DNA of 64,000 nt, taken from Paenibacillus nuruki (GTDB lineage: Bacteria; Bacillota; Bacilli; Paenibacillales; Paenibacillaceae). The translations under genes were made by a program, and so were the position numbers. This document shows, piece after piece, positions 45,504-56,372 of the stretch (its first letter is position 1; each line of letters begins with the position of its first letter). The notes under the pieces are model-generated. The model was not told the origin of the DNA. It did not search any database and worked only from the letters and a program-made list of their open reading frames with translations. The stretch spans positions 62,001-126,000 of the forward strand of contig NZ_MDER01000035.1 in assembly GCF_001721045.1 (NCBI RefSeq), written 5' to 3'.

Positions 45504-47099
45504 TTATTCATCAGCAAGCCATGTACGTAATAAGTTAACAAATTCATCCGGTTTCTTTTTGGCAAGTGATTCAAGTTGCTTACGTACCTGACTATCATTC
45601 GTCAAGTTGTCCAAACTAATCGAAGGAAGCTCAGTTACTACTGGTAACAGCATATCTTCTTCATAGTCTCCTGTTTGTTGCTGTTTGCGACGACGTAAGA
45701 TTATAAACACAACAGCCGCGATAACAAGTGCTGCGATTGCTGCAATAATCCAAGTCATATTATTAGCAAAAAATCCTTGATCTGTTGTATCTGTAGCGAA
45801 TGCTTGTGAGAACACATTTACTTTTGAAGTAAGATTCACATCACCAGCTGCATATGTTACACCGTTTTCGGCTAATGAAGTTCTAACAATACTTTCAAGC
45901 ATTTTTTGAACTTCTGTATTCACAGCTGTTTGTTGTGCTGCTGTTTGACCTGCTACTGGATCAATAGCTACATTAATTGTTAAATCTTTAACAAAATAAG
46001 GACTAGATACAATTTCATTATGAATTTTGTTTACGTCATAATTGATTGTACTTTGAGATTTTTCGGATTCATTACTACCTGATGATGAGCCACCTGGATA
46101 CGTCGGAGTATCTGTACCTCCTGTTCCAGCAACACCACTATCTGGAGTAGAAGTACCTGTACTGCTTTCTTGGATCTGTTGTGCACTGATCTCGATACCT
46201 TTCATATTTTCCGTATCGACAGGTTGTACAAGATCTTCTTTAGAATTTTTTTGATCAAAATTCAAGTTCGAAGCAACCAGTACATTTACACGTTCAGGTC
46301 CTAGCAATCTTCCCAAAAACTGTCTTACATTATTTTCAACATCAGCTTCATATTTTTTCTGTAAAGCCATATTTTCTTGTACTGCTCCAGCCAGCCCAGA
46401 AGGTCCGCCACCTTTAACGGTAGATACTAGTTCACTACCATCTGTCCCATTCGTGATTGTAATATTCGCAATCGGTAAATGTGGAACAGCAGTACTTACT
46501 AAATTGTAATAACCATCAACTGCTTCTTGCGTTACACGAAATCCTGGTTTGAACTGCATAACTACTGATGCTGTTCCTGTATCTTCGTCTTCTGTACTAG
46601 CAAAAAGACTTTCTTGTGGCAAATTTACCAATACTTTCGCATTGCTTACTCCGTTCATCTGTTTGAGCAATTGCGATACTTCGCCATTCAAAGCGTTATT
46701 ATATTTCACATTAAATTCATTATCTGTCATACCAATAGCAGAAGAGCTTGCATTAAATTCGCTAAATCCGATTGTTCCGTTTTGCATTAATCCTTGTGAT
46801 CCTACAGCGACTTTGGCTCTAGCAGCACTTTCACTTGCTACAGAAATGCTTGTACCATCACTACTTAACTGGTAAGGAATACCTTGTCCATCTAAGTATT
46901 CCATAATCGAAGCGGAATCTGTAGCATCTAAGTTTTGGAATGCTACTTCATATTGGACTTTAGAAAATTGAATAGTTAGTACAACAATAGCAATAATAAT
47001 AAATGCCAGCGTTGAGATCAGTAATATTTTTTGGTTTTTATTAAAATTCTTCCAGTATTGGACAAGTTTATCTCTATACTGGGCAACTCTTTCATTCAC
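45504..47099 (-). CDS. fliF: MS-ring protein FliF
   Basis: A 531-residue ring scaffold. Membrane helices lie at about 25-45 and 445-467, the ring-building motifs and YscJ-like domain (about 46-220) follow the first helix, and a Gly/Ser/Thr-rich disordered loop lies around 305-345. The FliG-binding C-terminal tail ends LLRTWLADE. It lies 45 bp behind fliE. Confidence 0.96.
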   Translation of the reverse strand: MNERVAQYRDKLVQYWKNFNKNQKILLISTLAFIIIAIVVLTIQFSKVQYEVAFQNLDATDSASIMEYLDGQGIPYQLSSDGTSISVASESAARAKVAVGSQGLMQNGTIGFSEFNASSSAIGMTDNEFNVKYNNALNGEVSQLLKQMNGVSNAKVLVNLPQESLFASTEDEDTGTASVVMQFKPGFRVTQEAVDGYYNLVSTAVPHLPIANITITNGTDGSELVSTVKGGGPSGLAGAVQENMALQKKYEADVENNVRQFLGRLLGPERVNVLVASNLNFDQKNSKEDLVQPVDTENMKGIEISAQQIQESSTGTSTPDSGVAGTGGTDTPTYPGGSSSGSNESEKSQSTINYDVNKIHNEIVSSPYFVKDLTINVAIDPVAGQTAAQQTAVNTEVQKMLESIVRTSLAENGVTYAAGDVNLTSKVNVFSQAFATDTTDQGFFANNMTWIIAAIAALVIAAVVFIILRRRKQQQTGDYEEDMLLPVVTELPSISLDNLTNDSQVRKQLESLAKKKPDEFVNLLRTWLADE

Positions 47100-47144
47100 A
47101 ATGTCACCCCACTCGAAACTATGCTATGGAACATATACAGCTAC

Positions 47145-47453
47145 TTACAATTGAGTACGCATGATTTCCTGATAAGCTTCAAGCGCTTTGTTACGAACTT
47201 GAGAAACCATTTGTAGACTAAGTAGTGATTTCTCAGAGGCGACCATTACTTGATCCACATCTACTTGTCCTAGCAAGAACTTATCGTTCATCTGGTGAAC
47301 TGTTTTCTCCTGTTGTCCAACTTGATTCATAGCATCTTCTAAGTAAGAACCAAATTGTTCCATTGCTTCACCAGGTGTTGCTTTGGCTTGTGTCGTCATT
47401 CCCGTCGTCATCTTCAAAGGGGATGCAGCATTGAACATTGTGTTCTCTATCAT
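47145..47453 (-). CDS. fliE: Rod/MS-ring junction protein FliE
   Basis: A 102-residue helical protein joining the MS ring to the rod. The C-terminal MVASEKSLLSLQMVSQVRNK then ALEAYQEIMRTQL is the family signature. The ATG follows GGCGGGG with a 6-nt spacing. It lies 30 bp behind flgC. Confidence 0.96.
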   Translation of the reverse strand: MIENTMFNAASPLKMTTGMTTQAKATPGEAMEQFGSYLEDAMNQVGQQEKTVHQMNDKFLLGQVDVDQVMVASEKSLLSLQMVSQVRNKALEAYQEIMRTQL

Positions 47454-47483
47454 TATTTACCCCGCCTTTCTATCTTTGATCGT

Positions 47484-47936
47484 TTATTTACCAATTTGTA
47501 GTGCTTTGGTAATCATTGCTTTAGAAGCATTGAGTGCAGTTACGTTAGCTTCATATGAACGCGAAGCCGATATCATGTCCACCATTTCTTTTAAATTATC
47601 GACGTTAGGCATTTTTACATAGCCATCTTTGTCTGCGTCTGGATGTGTCGGATTATATACAAGTTTGAAAGGTTCTGGATCTTCTTGAATGGCTGAAGCT
47701 TTAACACCGTTAATCCCGTTGCGGCTTCCATTCATTGCGGAATCAAGTGTATCTGCGAAAGATGGTTTGTTTGTCGATAACACAACTTCTTTACGACGGT
47801 AAGGAACAGCTTCACCATTAACGACTTGTGCTCTTGTTGTCTCTGCATTCGCAATATTGGAGGAGACAACATCCATTCGAAGTCGTTGTGCTGTTAACGC
47901 AGAAGCACTAATATCAAAACTGCTACTAATTCTCAT
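47484..47936 (-). CDS. flgC: Proximal rod protein FlgC
   Basis: A 150-residue rod subunit. The N-terminal FDISASALTAQRLRMDVVSS with NIANAETT and the C-terminal YVKMPNVDNLKEMVDMISAS with RSYEANVTALNASK are characteristic. It lies three bp behind flgB. Confidence 0.97.
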   Translation of the reverse strand: MRISSSFDISASALTAQRLRMDVVSSNIANAETTRAQVVNGEAVPYRRKEVVLSTNKPSFADTLDSAMNGSRNGINGVKASAIQEDPEPFKLVYNPTHPDADKDGYVKMPNVDNLKEMVDMISASRSYEANVTALNASKAMITKALQIGK

Positions 47937-47939
47937 GGA

Positions 47940-48350
47940 TTAGCTTCCTCCTTGAATAGCGGTTCGCATCATTTTAATCTGATGATTAATTTGTTCAATA
48001 TAAGCATTGTAACGAAGTTGGTTTTCAGCAAGATTGCTCATTTCTACATCCATGTCCACATTGTTTAAGTTGTTATTCATGACTGTGCTTTCGTTGCTAG
48101 TGACCATTGCTTGAGGAATAGAATTTGTATTACCTAATTGAAAATGTCTTTTATCTTCAACTTTACCACTAAATGGCATCTGAGAATCATCCATTTGGCT
48201 TTTAAGCATATTTTCAAAAGATACATCTGATCTTTTAAAATAAGGAGTATCTGCATTGGCAATGTTATTTGAAATAACTTGCTGTCTGAGTGTAGCTGCT
48301 CCCATTGCTCCTTCTAATCTTTTAAATCCAACATCATTTAAAAGGTTCAT
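47940..48350 (-). CDS. flgB: Proximal rod protein FlgB
   Basis: A 136-residue rod subunit and first gene of the fla/che operon. It has LEGAMGAATLRQQVISNNIA and NADTPYFKRSDVSFE, and the C-terminal VDMEVEMSNLAENQLRYNAY. The ATG at 48350 (MNLLNDV) is eight nt after AAAGGAG; an ATG two codons earlier is too close. A reading extending to 48521 has no family similarity in its extra part. Confidence 0.96.
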   Translation of the reverse strand: MNLLNDVGFKRLEGAMGAATLRQQVISNNIANADTPYFKRSDVSFENMLKSQMDDSQMPFSGKVEDKRHFQLGNTNSIPQAMVTSNESTVMNNNLNNVDMDVEMSNLAENQLRYNAYIEQINHQIKMMRTAIQGGS

Positions 48351-49075
48351 TGACATCACTCCTTTCAATATCCATGCTGATCTGGAAAGTAAATTCCATA
48401 TTTTTATCATAATTCCTTTTTTTTCGACAAAATAATTGCAAATCATGTTCGTAGTTGAAGTTATTTTGTGCGTCATTCTTCCTAAAATCTTATACCATAA
48501 GTTTCCTAGAGAATTGGACATAACACAATGAGAATAAAGCCCTATCTTTTGACAAAAACTGAGTCTTTTTGTCTTGTTTTAAAAAAATTCTTCCAAATTA
48601 CATGAAGAAAATACCATTTAAGATGAATTAAACCATGTAATTTTTGTCGATTATGCACGAAATTAACTAACTTAACTTTTAAAGGTTTTATTTAATTTTA
48701 AATATTTTAGGTCTTTTATCATCTATAGCGTCCTGATAAAAATTAAGAAGATTAGTTAATTGAACAACTTTTAGCACGATTTAGCGACATATAGCCTAGT
48801 GCATATTACTTACTGAAAAATAATTTTTTAAGGTTTTGTGAATTTTATTTCATTTATCCATTTTATTTTTGACTAAATGTGCTTTTTAGAGAATAGTGCA
48901 TGCTGGGGAAAAAGAATTTGCATGTTTGCGAAAATGAATCAATCATAACGTATTCATTGTAAATTGGCTAGTATAATATATACGTGTTCTTTACTATATC
49001 GGATCATCTCAACTGATCTTGTACTGTGTTTTTCTTTCTGTACTCATCATACAACTTTCGCGAGTATGAAAATAT
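48351..49075. other. AT-rich intergenic region where codY is expected
   Basis: No plausible gene lies here on either strand. It holds a hairpin with 8-bp arms GACAAAAA/TTTTTGTC (48551-48573), an inverted repeat (GATTAGTTAATT near 48751 with AATTAACTAA at 48661), and a candidate promoter for flgB at 48489-48494. In B. subtilis this interval between clpY/hslU and flgB contains codY. No codY remnant was found in the minus-strand sequence. Confidence 0.6.
48489..48497 (-). promoter_or_regulatory. Candidate promoter of the fla/che operon
   Basis: The minus strand shows an extended -10, TGGTATAAG (hexamer 48489-48494), about 140 bp upstream of flgB; the -35 position is poor. It is the best candidate in the gap but not strong. 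An activator may be needed. Confidence 0.35.
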
Positions 49076-49122
49076 AGGAAAAAGGCGGGGAACTTTGAGA
49101 AACAGTACCCCACCTTTTTCCT
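49076..49122 (-). terminator. Terminator after hslU
   Basis: AGGAAAAAGGtGGGG pairs with CCCCgCCTTTTTCCT across a 17-nt loop, with T-runs in the arms. It works in either direction by composition. It separates the topA-hslU block from the flagellar operon. Confidence 0.85.
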
Positions 49123-49188
49123 AAAAAGATGATTTCCTATTCAATTTTAGTCTTTAGCGACTAGTACAAGTACTATAGCCATAGAAAT

Positions 49189-50589
49189 TTACAGAATATA
49201 CTGACTCAAATCTCTGTTTTGAGCAATTTCTCTTAATTTCTCTTGAACATATTGAGGGGTAATAATCATTTTTTCTAACGTCAATTCAGGTGCTTCAAAA
49301 GATAAATCTTCAAGCAGTTTTTCCAAAATCGTATGCAATCGACGTGCACCAATATTTTCAGTATTCTGATTAACGGCTGCTGCGATCGAAGCAATCTCAC
49401 GAATCGCTTCAGCAGAAAATTCTAACTCTATATTTTCCGAACGTAAAAGATAAATGTATTGTTTTGTTAACGCATTTTCAGGCTCTGTTAAAATATTTAC
49501 AAAGTCTTCTAGAGTTAGACTATCCAATTCTACCCGAATCGGGAAGCGTCCTTGTAATTCAGGAATCAAATCTGAAGGCTTGGACGTATGGAAAGCTCCA
49601 GCTGCGATAAATAAAATATAATCGGTTTTGACCGGACCATATTTGGTCATAATGGTAGAACCTTCAACGATTGGAAGGATATCGCGTTGTACCCCTTCTC
49701 TCGAAACGTCAGGTCCTGTACCACGCCCAGAACTGGTTACTTTATCAATCTCATCGATAAAAATAATACCAGTCTGTTCTGCACGACGTAGCGACTCTTG
49801 ATTCACATCGTCCATGTCCATCAATTTATTCGCTTCTTGTTGCGTTAATATTTTACGAGCATCTTTAATCGGGAGTTTACGTTTTTTTGTTTTTTTAGGT
49901 AAAAAGCTACCTAACATTTCTTGCATATTCATACCCATTTGATCGTTGCCTTGACCTGCAAACATATCCATCAAAGATGGCATAGAATCTTCAACTTCAA
50001 CTTCAATCACATCGTTTTCTAACTTGCCTGCCAACAGATCAAAACGTACTCTACGTCTTTTATCTTGAATCGAACCCTCTTGTTCAAAATTCGTCTGAGG
50101 TTCTTCAGGCTGACTTTGATTACCAAATAGCATTTCAAGCGGATTACGTTGTGATTTATTTTTAAAACCAGAAGGTACTAGGATTTCGACGATACGTTCA
50201 TTCGCCATTTCTTCTGCTTGATCTTTTACTTTTTCAGTACGTTCTAATTTCACCATACGAATAGCTGTTTCTACTAGGTCACGTACCATAGATTCAACAT
50301 CTCGTCCTACATAACCTACTTCAGTAAACTTGGTTGCTTCTACTTTAATAAACGGAGCATGAACCAACTTCGCTAAGCGACGAGCAATTTCTGTTTTACC
50401 TACACCTGTTGGACCGATCATTAAAATATTTTTAGGTACGATCTCATCCTGCATATTTTCCGGTAATAGGCTACGACGATAACGATTACGAAGTGCGACC
50501 GCAACTGATTTTTTAGCATTTTTTTGTCCAACAATATACTTATCCAATTCGGTAACTATTTCTCTAGGGGTCAAAGCAGTGGTTGTCAT
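49189..50589 (-). CDS. hslU: HslU (ClpY) ATPase subunit
   Basis: A 466-residue AAA+ unfoldase of the HslUV protease. Walker A is [20 protein letters not shown], Walker B is IIFIDEIDK, the intermediate domain spans about 110-235 and the C-terminus ends in the RDLSQYIL tail that docks in HslV. It is separated from hslV by a strong terminator-like hairpin. Confidence 0.97.
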   Translation of the reverse strand: MTTTALTPREIVTELDKYIVGQKNAKKSVAVALRNRYRRSLLPENMQDEIVPKNILMIGPTGVGKTEIARRLAKLVHAPFIKVEATKFTEVGYVGRDVESMVRDLVETAIRMVKLERTEKVKDQAEEMANERIVEILVPSGFKNKSQRNPLEMLFGNQSQPEEPQTNFEQEGSIQDKRRRVRFDLLAGKLENDVIEVEVEDSMPSLMDMFAGQGNDQMGMNMQEMLGSFLPKKTKKRKLPIKDARKILTQQEANKLMDMDDVNQESLRRAEQTGIIFIDEIDKVTSSGRGTGPDVSREGVQRDILPIVEGSTIMTKYGPVKTDYILFIAAGAFHTSKPSDLIPELQGRFPIRVELDSLTLEDFVNILTEPENALTKQYIYLLRSENIELEFSAEAIREIASIAAAVNQNTENIGARRLHTILEKLLEDLSFEAPELTLEKMIITPQYVQEKLREIAQNRDLSQYIL

Positions 50590-50661
50590 GATCTTACCTC
50601 CATATCGATAAAAGTAGTGAACTGATATTAATGATCATTATTAAACAAAGATACGATTATA

Positions 50662-50713
50662 TAAAAACCGGTGCTTCGTCGCACCTGTTACTAAAGTACG
50701 CAGTAGCACCGGT
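50662..50713 (-). terminator. Terminator/attenuator between hslV and hslU
   Basis: Nine-bp arms ACCGGTGCT (50705-50713) and AGCACCGGT (50667-50675) are followed by TTTTTAT on the minus strand, six bp after the hslV stop. It would reduce hslU relative to hslV. Confidence 0.7.
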
Positions 50714-50718
50714 CCCTC

Positions 50719-51261
50719 TTACAATTCTTCTACAATAATATTATCATTCGTATATACACAAATCTCCGCAGCGATATGCAAAGAGGCTTCTACGATATCT
50801 TTAGCTTCCATATCTTTACTATGACGTTTAAGTGCACGAGCCGCAGACAATGCAAAATTGCCTCCAGAACCGATAGCAATCACATCATCGTCAGGTTCAA
50901 TAATTTCTCCGCCACCTGAAATCAATAAAATACCACTTTGATCCATAACGATCAATAAAGCTTCTAGTTTGCGAAGTACACGATCAGAACGCCATTCTTT
51001 CGCTAGCTCTACAGCAGCACGTTGCAAATTACCATGATGTTCTTCAAGCTTTTCTTCAAACTTTTCAAACAACGTAATCGCATCAGCTACAGAACCTGCA
51101 AATCCAGCGAGTACTTGTCCGCGATAGAGGCGACGTATTTTTTTGGCATGTTGCTTCATAATAACATTTTGTCCGAATGTAACTTGACCGTCACCCGCGA
51201 TAGCTGCTTTACCATTGTGACGAACAGCACATATCGTTGTAGCGTGAAATGAGAGATCCAT
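50719..51261 (-). CDS. hslV: HslV (ClpQ) protease subunit
   Basis: A 180-residue proteasome-like peptidase. The core [20 protein letters not shown] and [19 protein letters not shown] are conserved. In most bacteria the catalytic Thr follows the initiator Met; here six residues (DLSFHA) intervene, similar to Bacillus CodW, where an exposed Ser is used. In this protein Asp, not Ser, would be exposed by Met removal. The ATG at 51261 follows AAGGAGG. It follows trmFO by 35 bp, with no xerC between. Confidence 0.95.
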   Translation of the reverse strand: MDLSFHATTICAVRHNGKAAIAGDGQVTFGQNVIMKQHAKKIRRLYRGQVLAGFAGSVADAITLFEKFEEKLEEHHGNLQRAAVELAKEWRSDRVLRKLEALLIVMDQSGILLISGGGEIIEPDDDVIAIGSGGNFALSAARALKRHSKDMEAKDIVEASLHIAAEICVYTNDNIIVEEL

Positions 51262-51296
51262 TTATACTTCCCCTCCTTTACATAGTCAAACGTTAA

Positions 51297-52628
51297 TTAT
51301 TGTGTAACTTCTGATGGCTCTAGCTCAAAAAATGTTTTAATACTTTCTAAAGCTTGATGCGCCAGCATTTCGTTTTTCTCTTTTTTATTACGAATACGTT
51401 TTTCTGGTTTAGGTAGTAGACCAAAGTTCGCATTCATCGGTTGGAAATGATCTGGATCAGCATGTGTAATATAGTGAGCCATACTTCCTAGTGTACTCTC
51501 CAAAGGTAAATGAAGCAATTCTTGCCCTTTAGCTAGACGTGCTGCGTTCATACCTGCTATCAATCCAGATGCCGCAGATTCTACATATCCTTCTACACCT
51601 GTCATTTGTCCAGCAAAGAAAATACGATGATCATTTTTAAGCTGATACGTATCTTCTAACAGTCTAGGCGAATTGATAAATGTATTACGATGCATTACTC
51701 CAAAACGAACGTATTCTGCATTTTCAAGACCAGGAATCATTGAAAATACACGACGCTGCTCGCCCCATTTCAAATGCGTCTGGAATCCAACTAGATTATA
51801 TAACGTACCTGCTGCATTATCTTGACGCAATTGAACAACCGCATAAGGTAATTCACCTGTATGAGGATTAATTAAACCTACAGGTTTCATCGGTCCAAAT
51901 AAAGCAGTTTGTCTACCACGTTTCATCATCACTTCAATAGGCATACAACCTTCAAAATAGATTTCTTTTTCAAAATCTTTTAATTGAGCGGTTTCTGCTT
52001 CGATCAGTGCTTCATAAAACGCATTAAACTCTTCTTCATTCATCGGACAGTTCAGGTAAGCGGCTTCACCTTTATCATAACGTGAAGCTAAGTAGACTTT
52101 ATTCATATCAATAGAATCTTTTTCAACGATAGGTGCCGCAGCATCATAGAAATAGAAATATTCTTCACCTAATAAAGCTTGAATTTGCTGTGACAATGCA
52201 GGTGAAGTTAGCGGGCCTGTAGCAATAACTACAATACCGTCTGTAGGAATTTGTTGTAATTCTTCATTGACTACAGTCACCAACGGATGGTTATGAAGAG
52301 TAGATGTAATTTCACCGGAGAACCCATCACGGTCTACAGCAAGAGCTCCTCCTGCTGGAACGGCATGACGATCTGCTGCTCCAAGTACCAAAGAGTTCAG
52401 CATACGCATTTCTTCTTTCATTACCCCTACTGCATTTGCTAATGTATTCGAACGTAATGAATTACTGCATACCAATTCTGCAAATTGATTCGTATGATGC
52501 GCTGGTGTTTTTACAACAGGACGCATTTCATATAAAGTGACAGGCACACCTTGACTTGCGATTTGCCAAGCCGCTTCACTACCTGCAAGTCCTGCCCCAA
52601 TAACCGTTACTTTTTGAATATCTGACAC
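51297..52628 (-). CDS. trmFO: TrmFO, folate/FAD-dependent tRNA m5U54 methyltransferase
   Basis: A 443-residue flavoprotein (Gid) methylating U54 of tRNA with methylene-THF. The FAD-binding [15 protein letters not shown] lies at residues 7-21, and [20 protein letters not shown] near the C-terminus is typical. The CMPIEVMM motif contains a conserved Cys. It has a long structured leader after topA. Confidence 0.97.
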   Translation of the reverse strand: MSDIQKVTVIGAGLAGSEAAWQIASQGVPVTLYEMRPVVKTPAHHTNQFAELVCSNSLRSNTLANAVGVMKEEMRMLNSLVLGAADRHAVPAGGALAVDRDGFSGEITSTLHNHPLVTVVNEELQQIPTDGIVVIATGPLTSPALSQQIQALLGEEYFYFYDAAAPIVEKDSIDMNKVYLASRYDKGEAAYLNCPMNEEEFNAFYEALIEAETAQLKDFEKEIYFEGCMPIEVMMKRGRQTALFGPMKPVGLINPHTGELPYAVVQLRQDNAAGTLYNLVGFQTHLKWGEQRRVFSMIPGLENAEYVRFGVMHRNTFINSPRLLEDTYQLKNDHRIFFAGQMTGVEGYVESAASGLIAGMNAARLAKGQELLHLPLESTLGSMAHYITHADPDHFQPMNANFGLLPKPEKRIRNKKEKNEMLAHQALESIKTFFELEPSEVTQ

Positions 52629-52669
52629 AATAAAAAACCTCCTGCATAATGCACTTAATCTAAATAGTT

Positions 52670-52743
52670 ATAACTTGTACCCTATTTAAATGAATAAATA
52701 AGATACAAGTTATAGGTAAAGTGGATACAATGATCCACACTTT
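52670..52743 (-). promoter_or_regulatory. Tandem hairpins in the topA-trmFO gap
   Basis: Two hairpins lie on the minus strand: GTGGAT/ATCCAC (52721-52738) flanked by AAA/TTT, then 10-bp arms ATAACTTGTA/TACAAGTTAT (52670-52679 and 52704-52713). Neither has a U-run. An isolated TATAAT lies about 20 bp upstream. They may form a trmFO leader or an RNA-processing site. Confidence 0.4.
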
Positions 52744-52804
52744 ATTTAATGATACGTATTATACGTGAAAAAGTCTCAAAATCCTACTTCTTAGCAACTA
52801 AACG

Positions 52805-54913
52805 TCAATCCACCTCTAATGCCTCATCTTCTTGTTCTTCAACCATCTCCGTATGATCACAATGAGTACATTGCAACTTCACACCTTGTTTGTTGCGTTT
52901 TTCGACCATCATCGATTCGCAGACTGGACAAGGTTTAGGCGATGGACGATCCCATGATACAAAATCACAATCAGGGTAACGATCGCAACCATAAAAGACT
53001 CTTCCTTTTTTACTGCGACGTTCAACGACATGTCCTTCTTTACATGTTGGACAGGTTACGCCGATGTCTTTAATAATAGGCTTCGTGTTACGACAATCTG
53101 GGAAGCCTGAGCAAGCTAAGAATTTACCGAAACGTCCTAATTTATATACAAGTGGTAATCCACATTTATCACAAATTTCATCAGACACTTCGTCTTCAAT
53201 TTCGATTTCTTTCATTTCTTCTTCTGCAAATTCTAAGCGCTTTTCAAAAGACTCGTAAAACTCGCTCAAAACATGAACCCAGTTCTCTTCACCTTCTTCA
53301 ACATGGTCCAAATTCTGTTCCATATTCGCAGTAAACTCAGCATTCAATATTTCAGGGAAAAATTCTTCCATCAACTGAATAACCAATTCACCCAGTTCTG
53401 TAGGCATAAATTTCTTTTCTTCAATCGCTACATAACCACGCTTTTGAATCGTTTCGAGTGTTGGTGCATACGTACTTGGTCGCCCTATACCTAACTCTTC
53501 CAACGTTTTCACTAAACGTGCTTCTGTATAACGTGGAGGCGGTTGAGTGAAATGCTGTTTGGGTTCGATCTCTTCTTTTTGAAGTTGATCGCCTTGAGCA
53601 AGTGGTGGTAAGAATTTGTCGCCTTCTTCTTTACCATCATCATTACCTTCCACATACAATTTCATAAACCCTTGAAAACGCACTTTGGAACCTACTGCAC
53701 GGAAGGTTGTAGGACCTGCTGTGATATCAACAGATAATGTATCCAAAACAGCTGAAGACATTTGACTGGCTGCAAAACGTTCCCAGATCAATTTGTATAA
53801 GCGGAATTGATCACGACTCATTAGTGGCTTCAATGTATCCGGTTCACGGATTGCAGAAGTTGGACGAATCGCTTCATGCGCATCTTGTGAATTTGCTGCT
53901 TTTTTAGAATACTGGCGTGGTTCATCAGGAACGAACTCTTTACCGTATTTTTCTAAAATAAATTCTTTCACTTCTTCTTGTGCTGATGCTGCTACACGGG
54001 TTGAATCGGTACGCATATAGGTAATCAAACCAACGGTTCCTTCTTTACCTAGATCGATACCTTCGTATAATTGTTGAGCTACTGACATCGTTTTGGCTGC
54101 ACGGAAGTTTAATTTACGAGCGGCTTCCTGCTGTAAAGAAGATGTTGTAAATGGTGCAGATGGATGACGCAAACGTTCACGTTCTTTGACATTGGATACT
54201 TCAAAAGAAGAATCTCCAATCGCCGCTAGAATTTCTTTCACTTCGGCTTCATTATGAAGTTCCTTTTTCTCGCCATTTAAGCGGTTGAACTTCGCTTCAA
54301 ACGTTGTATCATTAATCGTTAATTTCGCTGTAATACTCCAGTACTCTTCAGCTACGAAATCAGAGATTTCATTTTCACGATCAATAATAATTTTAACAGC
54401 TACGGATTGAACACGACCTGCGGACAAACCTTTTTTTACTTTTTTCCATAACAATGGACTGATTTTGTACCCTACTAATCGATCCAGTATACGACGTGCT
54501 TGTTGAGCGTTTACAAGATCCATATTAATTTGACGCGGTGTTTTGAAAGCGTCTTTTACTGCTTGTTTGGTGATTTCATTAAATACAACACGACACATTT
54601 CGGTTTCGCCAACGTCAAGCGCATGAGCCAAATGCCATGCTATTGCTTCACCTTCGCGATCCGGATCGGCTGCGAGATAGACTTTTTTCACTTTTTTACG
54701 GGCATCTTTTAATTCTTTGAGGATAGAACCTTTGCCTCGAATCGTAATATATCTAGGATCAAAATTATGTTCTACATCAACACCTATTTGGCTTTTAGGC
54801 AAATCGCGAACATGTCCCATAGATGCTTTAACAATATATTTACTACCCAGGTACTTACCGATTGTTTTTGCTTTTGCCGGTGATTCTACAATAACCAGTG
54901 TATCTGCTGCCAT
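52805..54913 (-). CDS. topA: DNA topoisomerase I
   Basis: A 702-residue type IA topoisomerase relaxing negative supercoils. The toprim domain ([18 protein letters not shown] and [13 protein letters not shown]) precedes the catalytic Tyr in [12 protein letters not shown]. Three C-terminal four-Cys zinc modules follow (CDKC...C...C, CPTC...CDRYPDC, CPVC...CTHC). The end is acidic. It lies 41 bp behind dprA. Confidence 0.98.
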   Translation of the reverse strand: MAADTLVIVESPAKAKTIGKYLGSKYIVKASMGHVRDLPKSQIGVDVEHNFDPRYITIRGKGSILKELKDARKKVKKVYLAADPDREGEAIAWHLAHALDVGETEMCRVVFNEITKQAVKDAFKTPRQINMDLVNAQQARRILDRLVGYKISPLLWKKVKKGLSAGRVQSVAVKIIIDRENEISDFVAEEYWSITAKLTINDTTFEAKFNRLNGEKKELHNEAEVKEILAAIGDSSFEVSNVKERERLRHPSAPFTTSSLQQEAARKLNFRAAKTMSVAQQLYEGIDLGKEGTVGLITYMRTDSTRVAASAQEEVKEFILEKYGKEFVPDEPRQYSKKAANSQDAHEAIRPTSAIREPDTLKPLMSRDQFRLYKLIWERFAASQMSSAVLDTLSVDITAGPTTFRAVGSKVRFQGFMKLYVEGNDDGKEEGDKFLPPLAQGDQLQKEEIEPKQHFTQPPPRYTEARLVKTLEELGIGRPSTYAPTLETIQKRGYVAIEEKKFMPTELGELVIQLMEEFFPEILNAEFTANMEQNLDHVEEGEENWVHVLSEFYESFEKRLEFAEEEMKEIEIEDEVSDEICDKCGLPLVYKLGRFGKFLACSGFPDCRNTKPIIKDIGVTCPTCKEGHVVERRSKKGRVFYGCDRYPDCDFVSWDRPSPKPCPVCESMMVEKRNKQGVKLQCTHCDHTEMVEEQEDEALEVD

Positions 54914-54954
54914 TAGGTTCGTCCCCCTTTCATCATTTCTATCTTTTATATTAT

Positions 54955-56094
54955 TTATATTAAGGTATATAGCGCACCAGAGCGTTGACTGATCTGTTTT
55001 TTTATGATTAAAGATAACAGAACGGTATGCAAAAGTCCAAAATCAAACTTCGATTGAATATGTAATTCATCAATCGTTGCATCACCCTGCTCCAATATAA
55101 GGTATATCGTTTTTTCGTCTGTTGTCAAATCGAATTTTGCAGAAAAGTCTGAAATTGGAGGTTTTGAAGCACTCATTTGACTGGATTTTTCTTTCATTTC
55201 GTACGGATTATCACACCGTTTGATTAAACTTGAATCATATTCCTTCATTATATCTTCTGTAGAGGTAACCAGAATGGCTCCTTGCTTCAGTAGAGAAAGC
55301 GTCCCCTGACTTTTGGGAGAAGTGATTGGCCCCGGTACAGCAAAAACATCACGATTCTGTTCCATGGCAAAATCAGCGGTAATCAAAGAACCACTTCTAG
55401 CATCAGCTTCAACAACCACAGACCCGTAAGAGAGCCCTGATATAATACGATTACGTTGTGGAAATAGCCCGGGTGAGGATTTGGTACCTATCGGATACTC
55501 AGATAATACAAGTCCTTGATCAGCAATTCGATGATACAATGAGCGATTTTCCGCAGGATAAATAGTATCAATCGCTGTGCCTAGAACAGCAATAGTCTGT
55601 CCATTCGCTCGAAGCGCTGCTTCGTGACATACACTATCAATACCTCTCGCCATTCCACTGACTATCGTAACACCACGCTCTGCCATTTCACCAGCAAGTA
55701 ACTCACCAACTTTCCGTCCATAAGCGGTCGGAACCCTTGTCCCTACCATACCGATACAGAAGCTAGATAGCAGTTCTACCCGTCCTTTAGCATATAAGAT
55801 CCATGGCGGTTGAAAAGTTTCCTTCATTAAAGTAGGATACTCCTCATCAAGCATCGTGATAATATGAATTCCTTGCTCCTCATACTTCTTTATTTTGGTT
55901 TGGAGATACTCTGGTTGTAGCTGTTCAGGTAAAGATTGAGCTACTTTCTCAGGCATGCCTAATCCACGCCAGCTTCCGGCATCCCATTCCGGCAGTTCGC
56001 GCAGATCTACATGATTCTGCAATATATCCTTCATTCTTTTCCAACCTATACCAGAAGCTTCACATAGTCCAAGCCATATCCATTTATCATCCAT
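54955..56094 (-). CDS. dprA: DNA processing protein DprA (Smf)
   Basis: A 379-residue RecA loader for natural transformation. A SAM-like N-terminal domain precedes the Rossmann core with [36 protein letters not shown] and [16 protein letters not shown]-terminal winged helix follows ([20 protein letters not shown]). The ATG follows AAAAGGAG. It lies in the sucCD-dprA-topA order of B. subtilis, 278 bp after sucD with a promoter and cre-like site between. Confidence 0.96.
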   Translation of the reverse strand: MDDKWIWLGLCEASGIGWKRMKDILQNHVDLRELPEWDAGSWRGLGMPEKVAQSLPEQLQPEYLQTKIKKYEEQGIHIITMLDEEYPTLMKETFQPPWILYAKGRVELLSSFCIGMVGTRVPTAYGRKVGELLAGEMAERGVTIVSGMARGIDSVCHEAALRANGQTIAVLGTAIDTIYPAENRSLYHRIADQGLVLSEYPIGTKSSPGLFPQRNRIISGLSYGSVVVEADARSGSLITADFAMEQNRDVFAVPGPITSPKSQGTLSLLKQGAILVTSTEDIMKEYDSSLIKRCDNPYEMKEKSSQMSASKPPISDFSAKFDLTTDEKTIYLILEQGDATIDELHIQSKFDFGLLHTVLLSLIIKKQISQRSGALYTLI

Positions 56095-56163
56095 TGTAAT
56101 GATCTCCTTTTCAGGAGCAGGAACAAATCGTCCTTCTCCATTTAATCGTAAACCTAACTATTT

Positions 56164-56177
56164 TGCAAGCGTTTACT
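56164..56177. promoter_or_regulatory. cre (CcpA) site overlapping the dprA promoter
   Basis: TGCAAGCGTTTACT fits the catabolite-responsive element pattern TGNAANCGNNNNCW. On the minus strand its end forms TTGCAA, a -35 spaced 17 bp from a weak -10 TTAAAT, about 50 bp upstream of dprA. A CcpA bound here would block that promoter. Confidence 0.5.
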
Positions 56178-56241
56178 TCATTTTTAGGTATTTTCTTCCA
56201 TTATTCTAAGTCATTTTGAGGTAAAAAAAGCTAAATGAACG

Positions 56242-56287
56242 CAAAAAAAGCAACCTTTGTCTCCTCAAGAGAATACAAAGGTTGCTT
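56242..56287 (-). terminator. Terminator after sucD
   Basis: Thirteen-bp arms AAGCAACCTTTGT/ACAAAGGTTGCTT surround a 14-nt loop, followed by TTTTTTT on the minus strand. It ends sucCD transcription. Confidence 0.9.
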
Positions 56288-56372
56288 ACCTTATACGTCC
56301 GTTACTATCTAATTACATTCATTATAAAGAACAGACTGTAAAAAGTCTATATAGGAGTATTAAAGTCCCTTT

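Noticed and set aside
48795-48830. CodY box in the fla upstream gap (TTTTTCAGTAAG).
   Set aside because: Four mismatches to the 15-bp box; too weak, unlike the site at 60087.
48970-49000. Sigma-D promoter (TCCGATAT on the minus strand) for the fla operon.
   Set aside because: The -10 fits but the -35 position reads ACAA, not TAAA, and it is about 640 bp from flgB.
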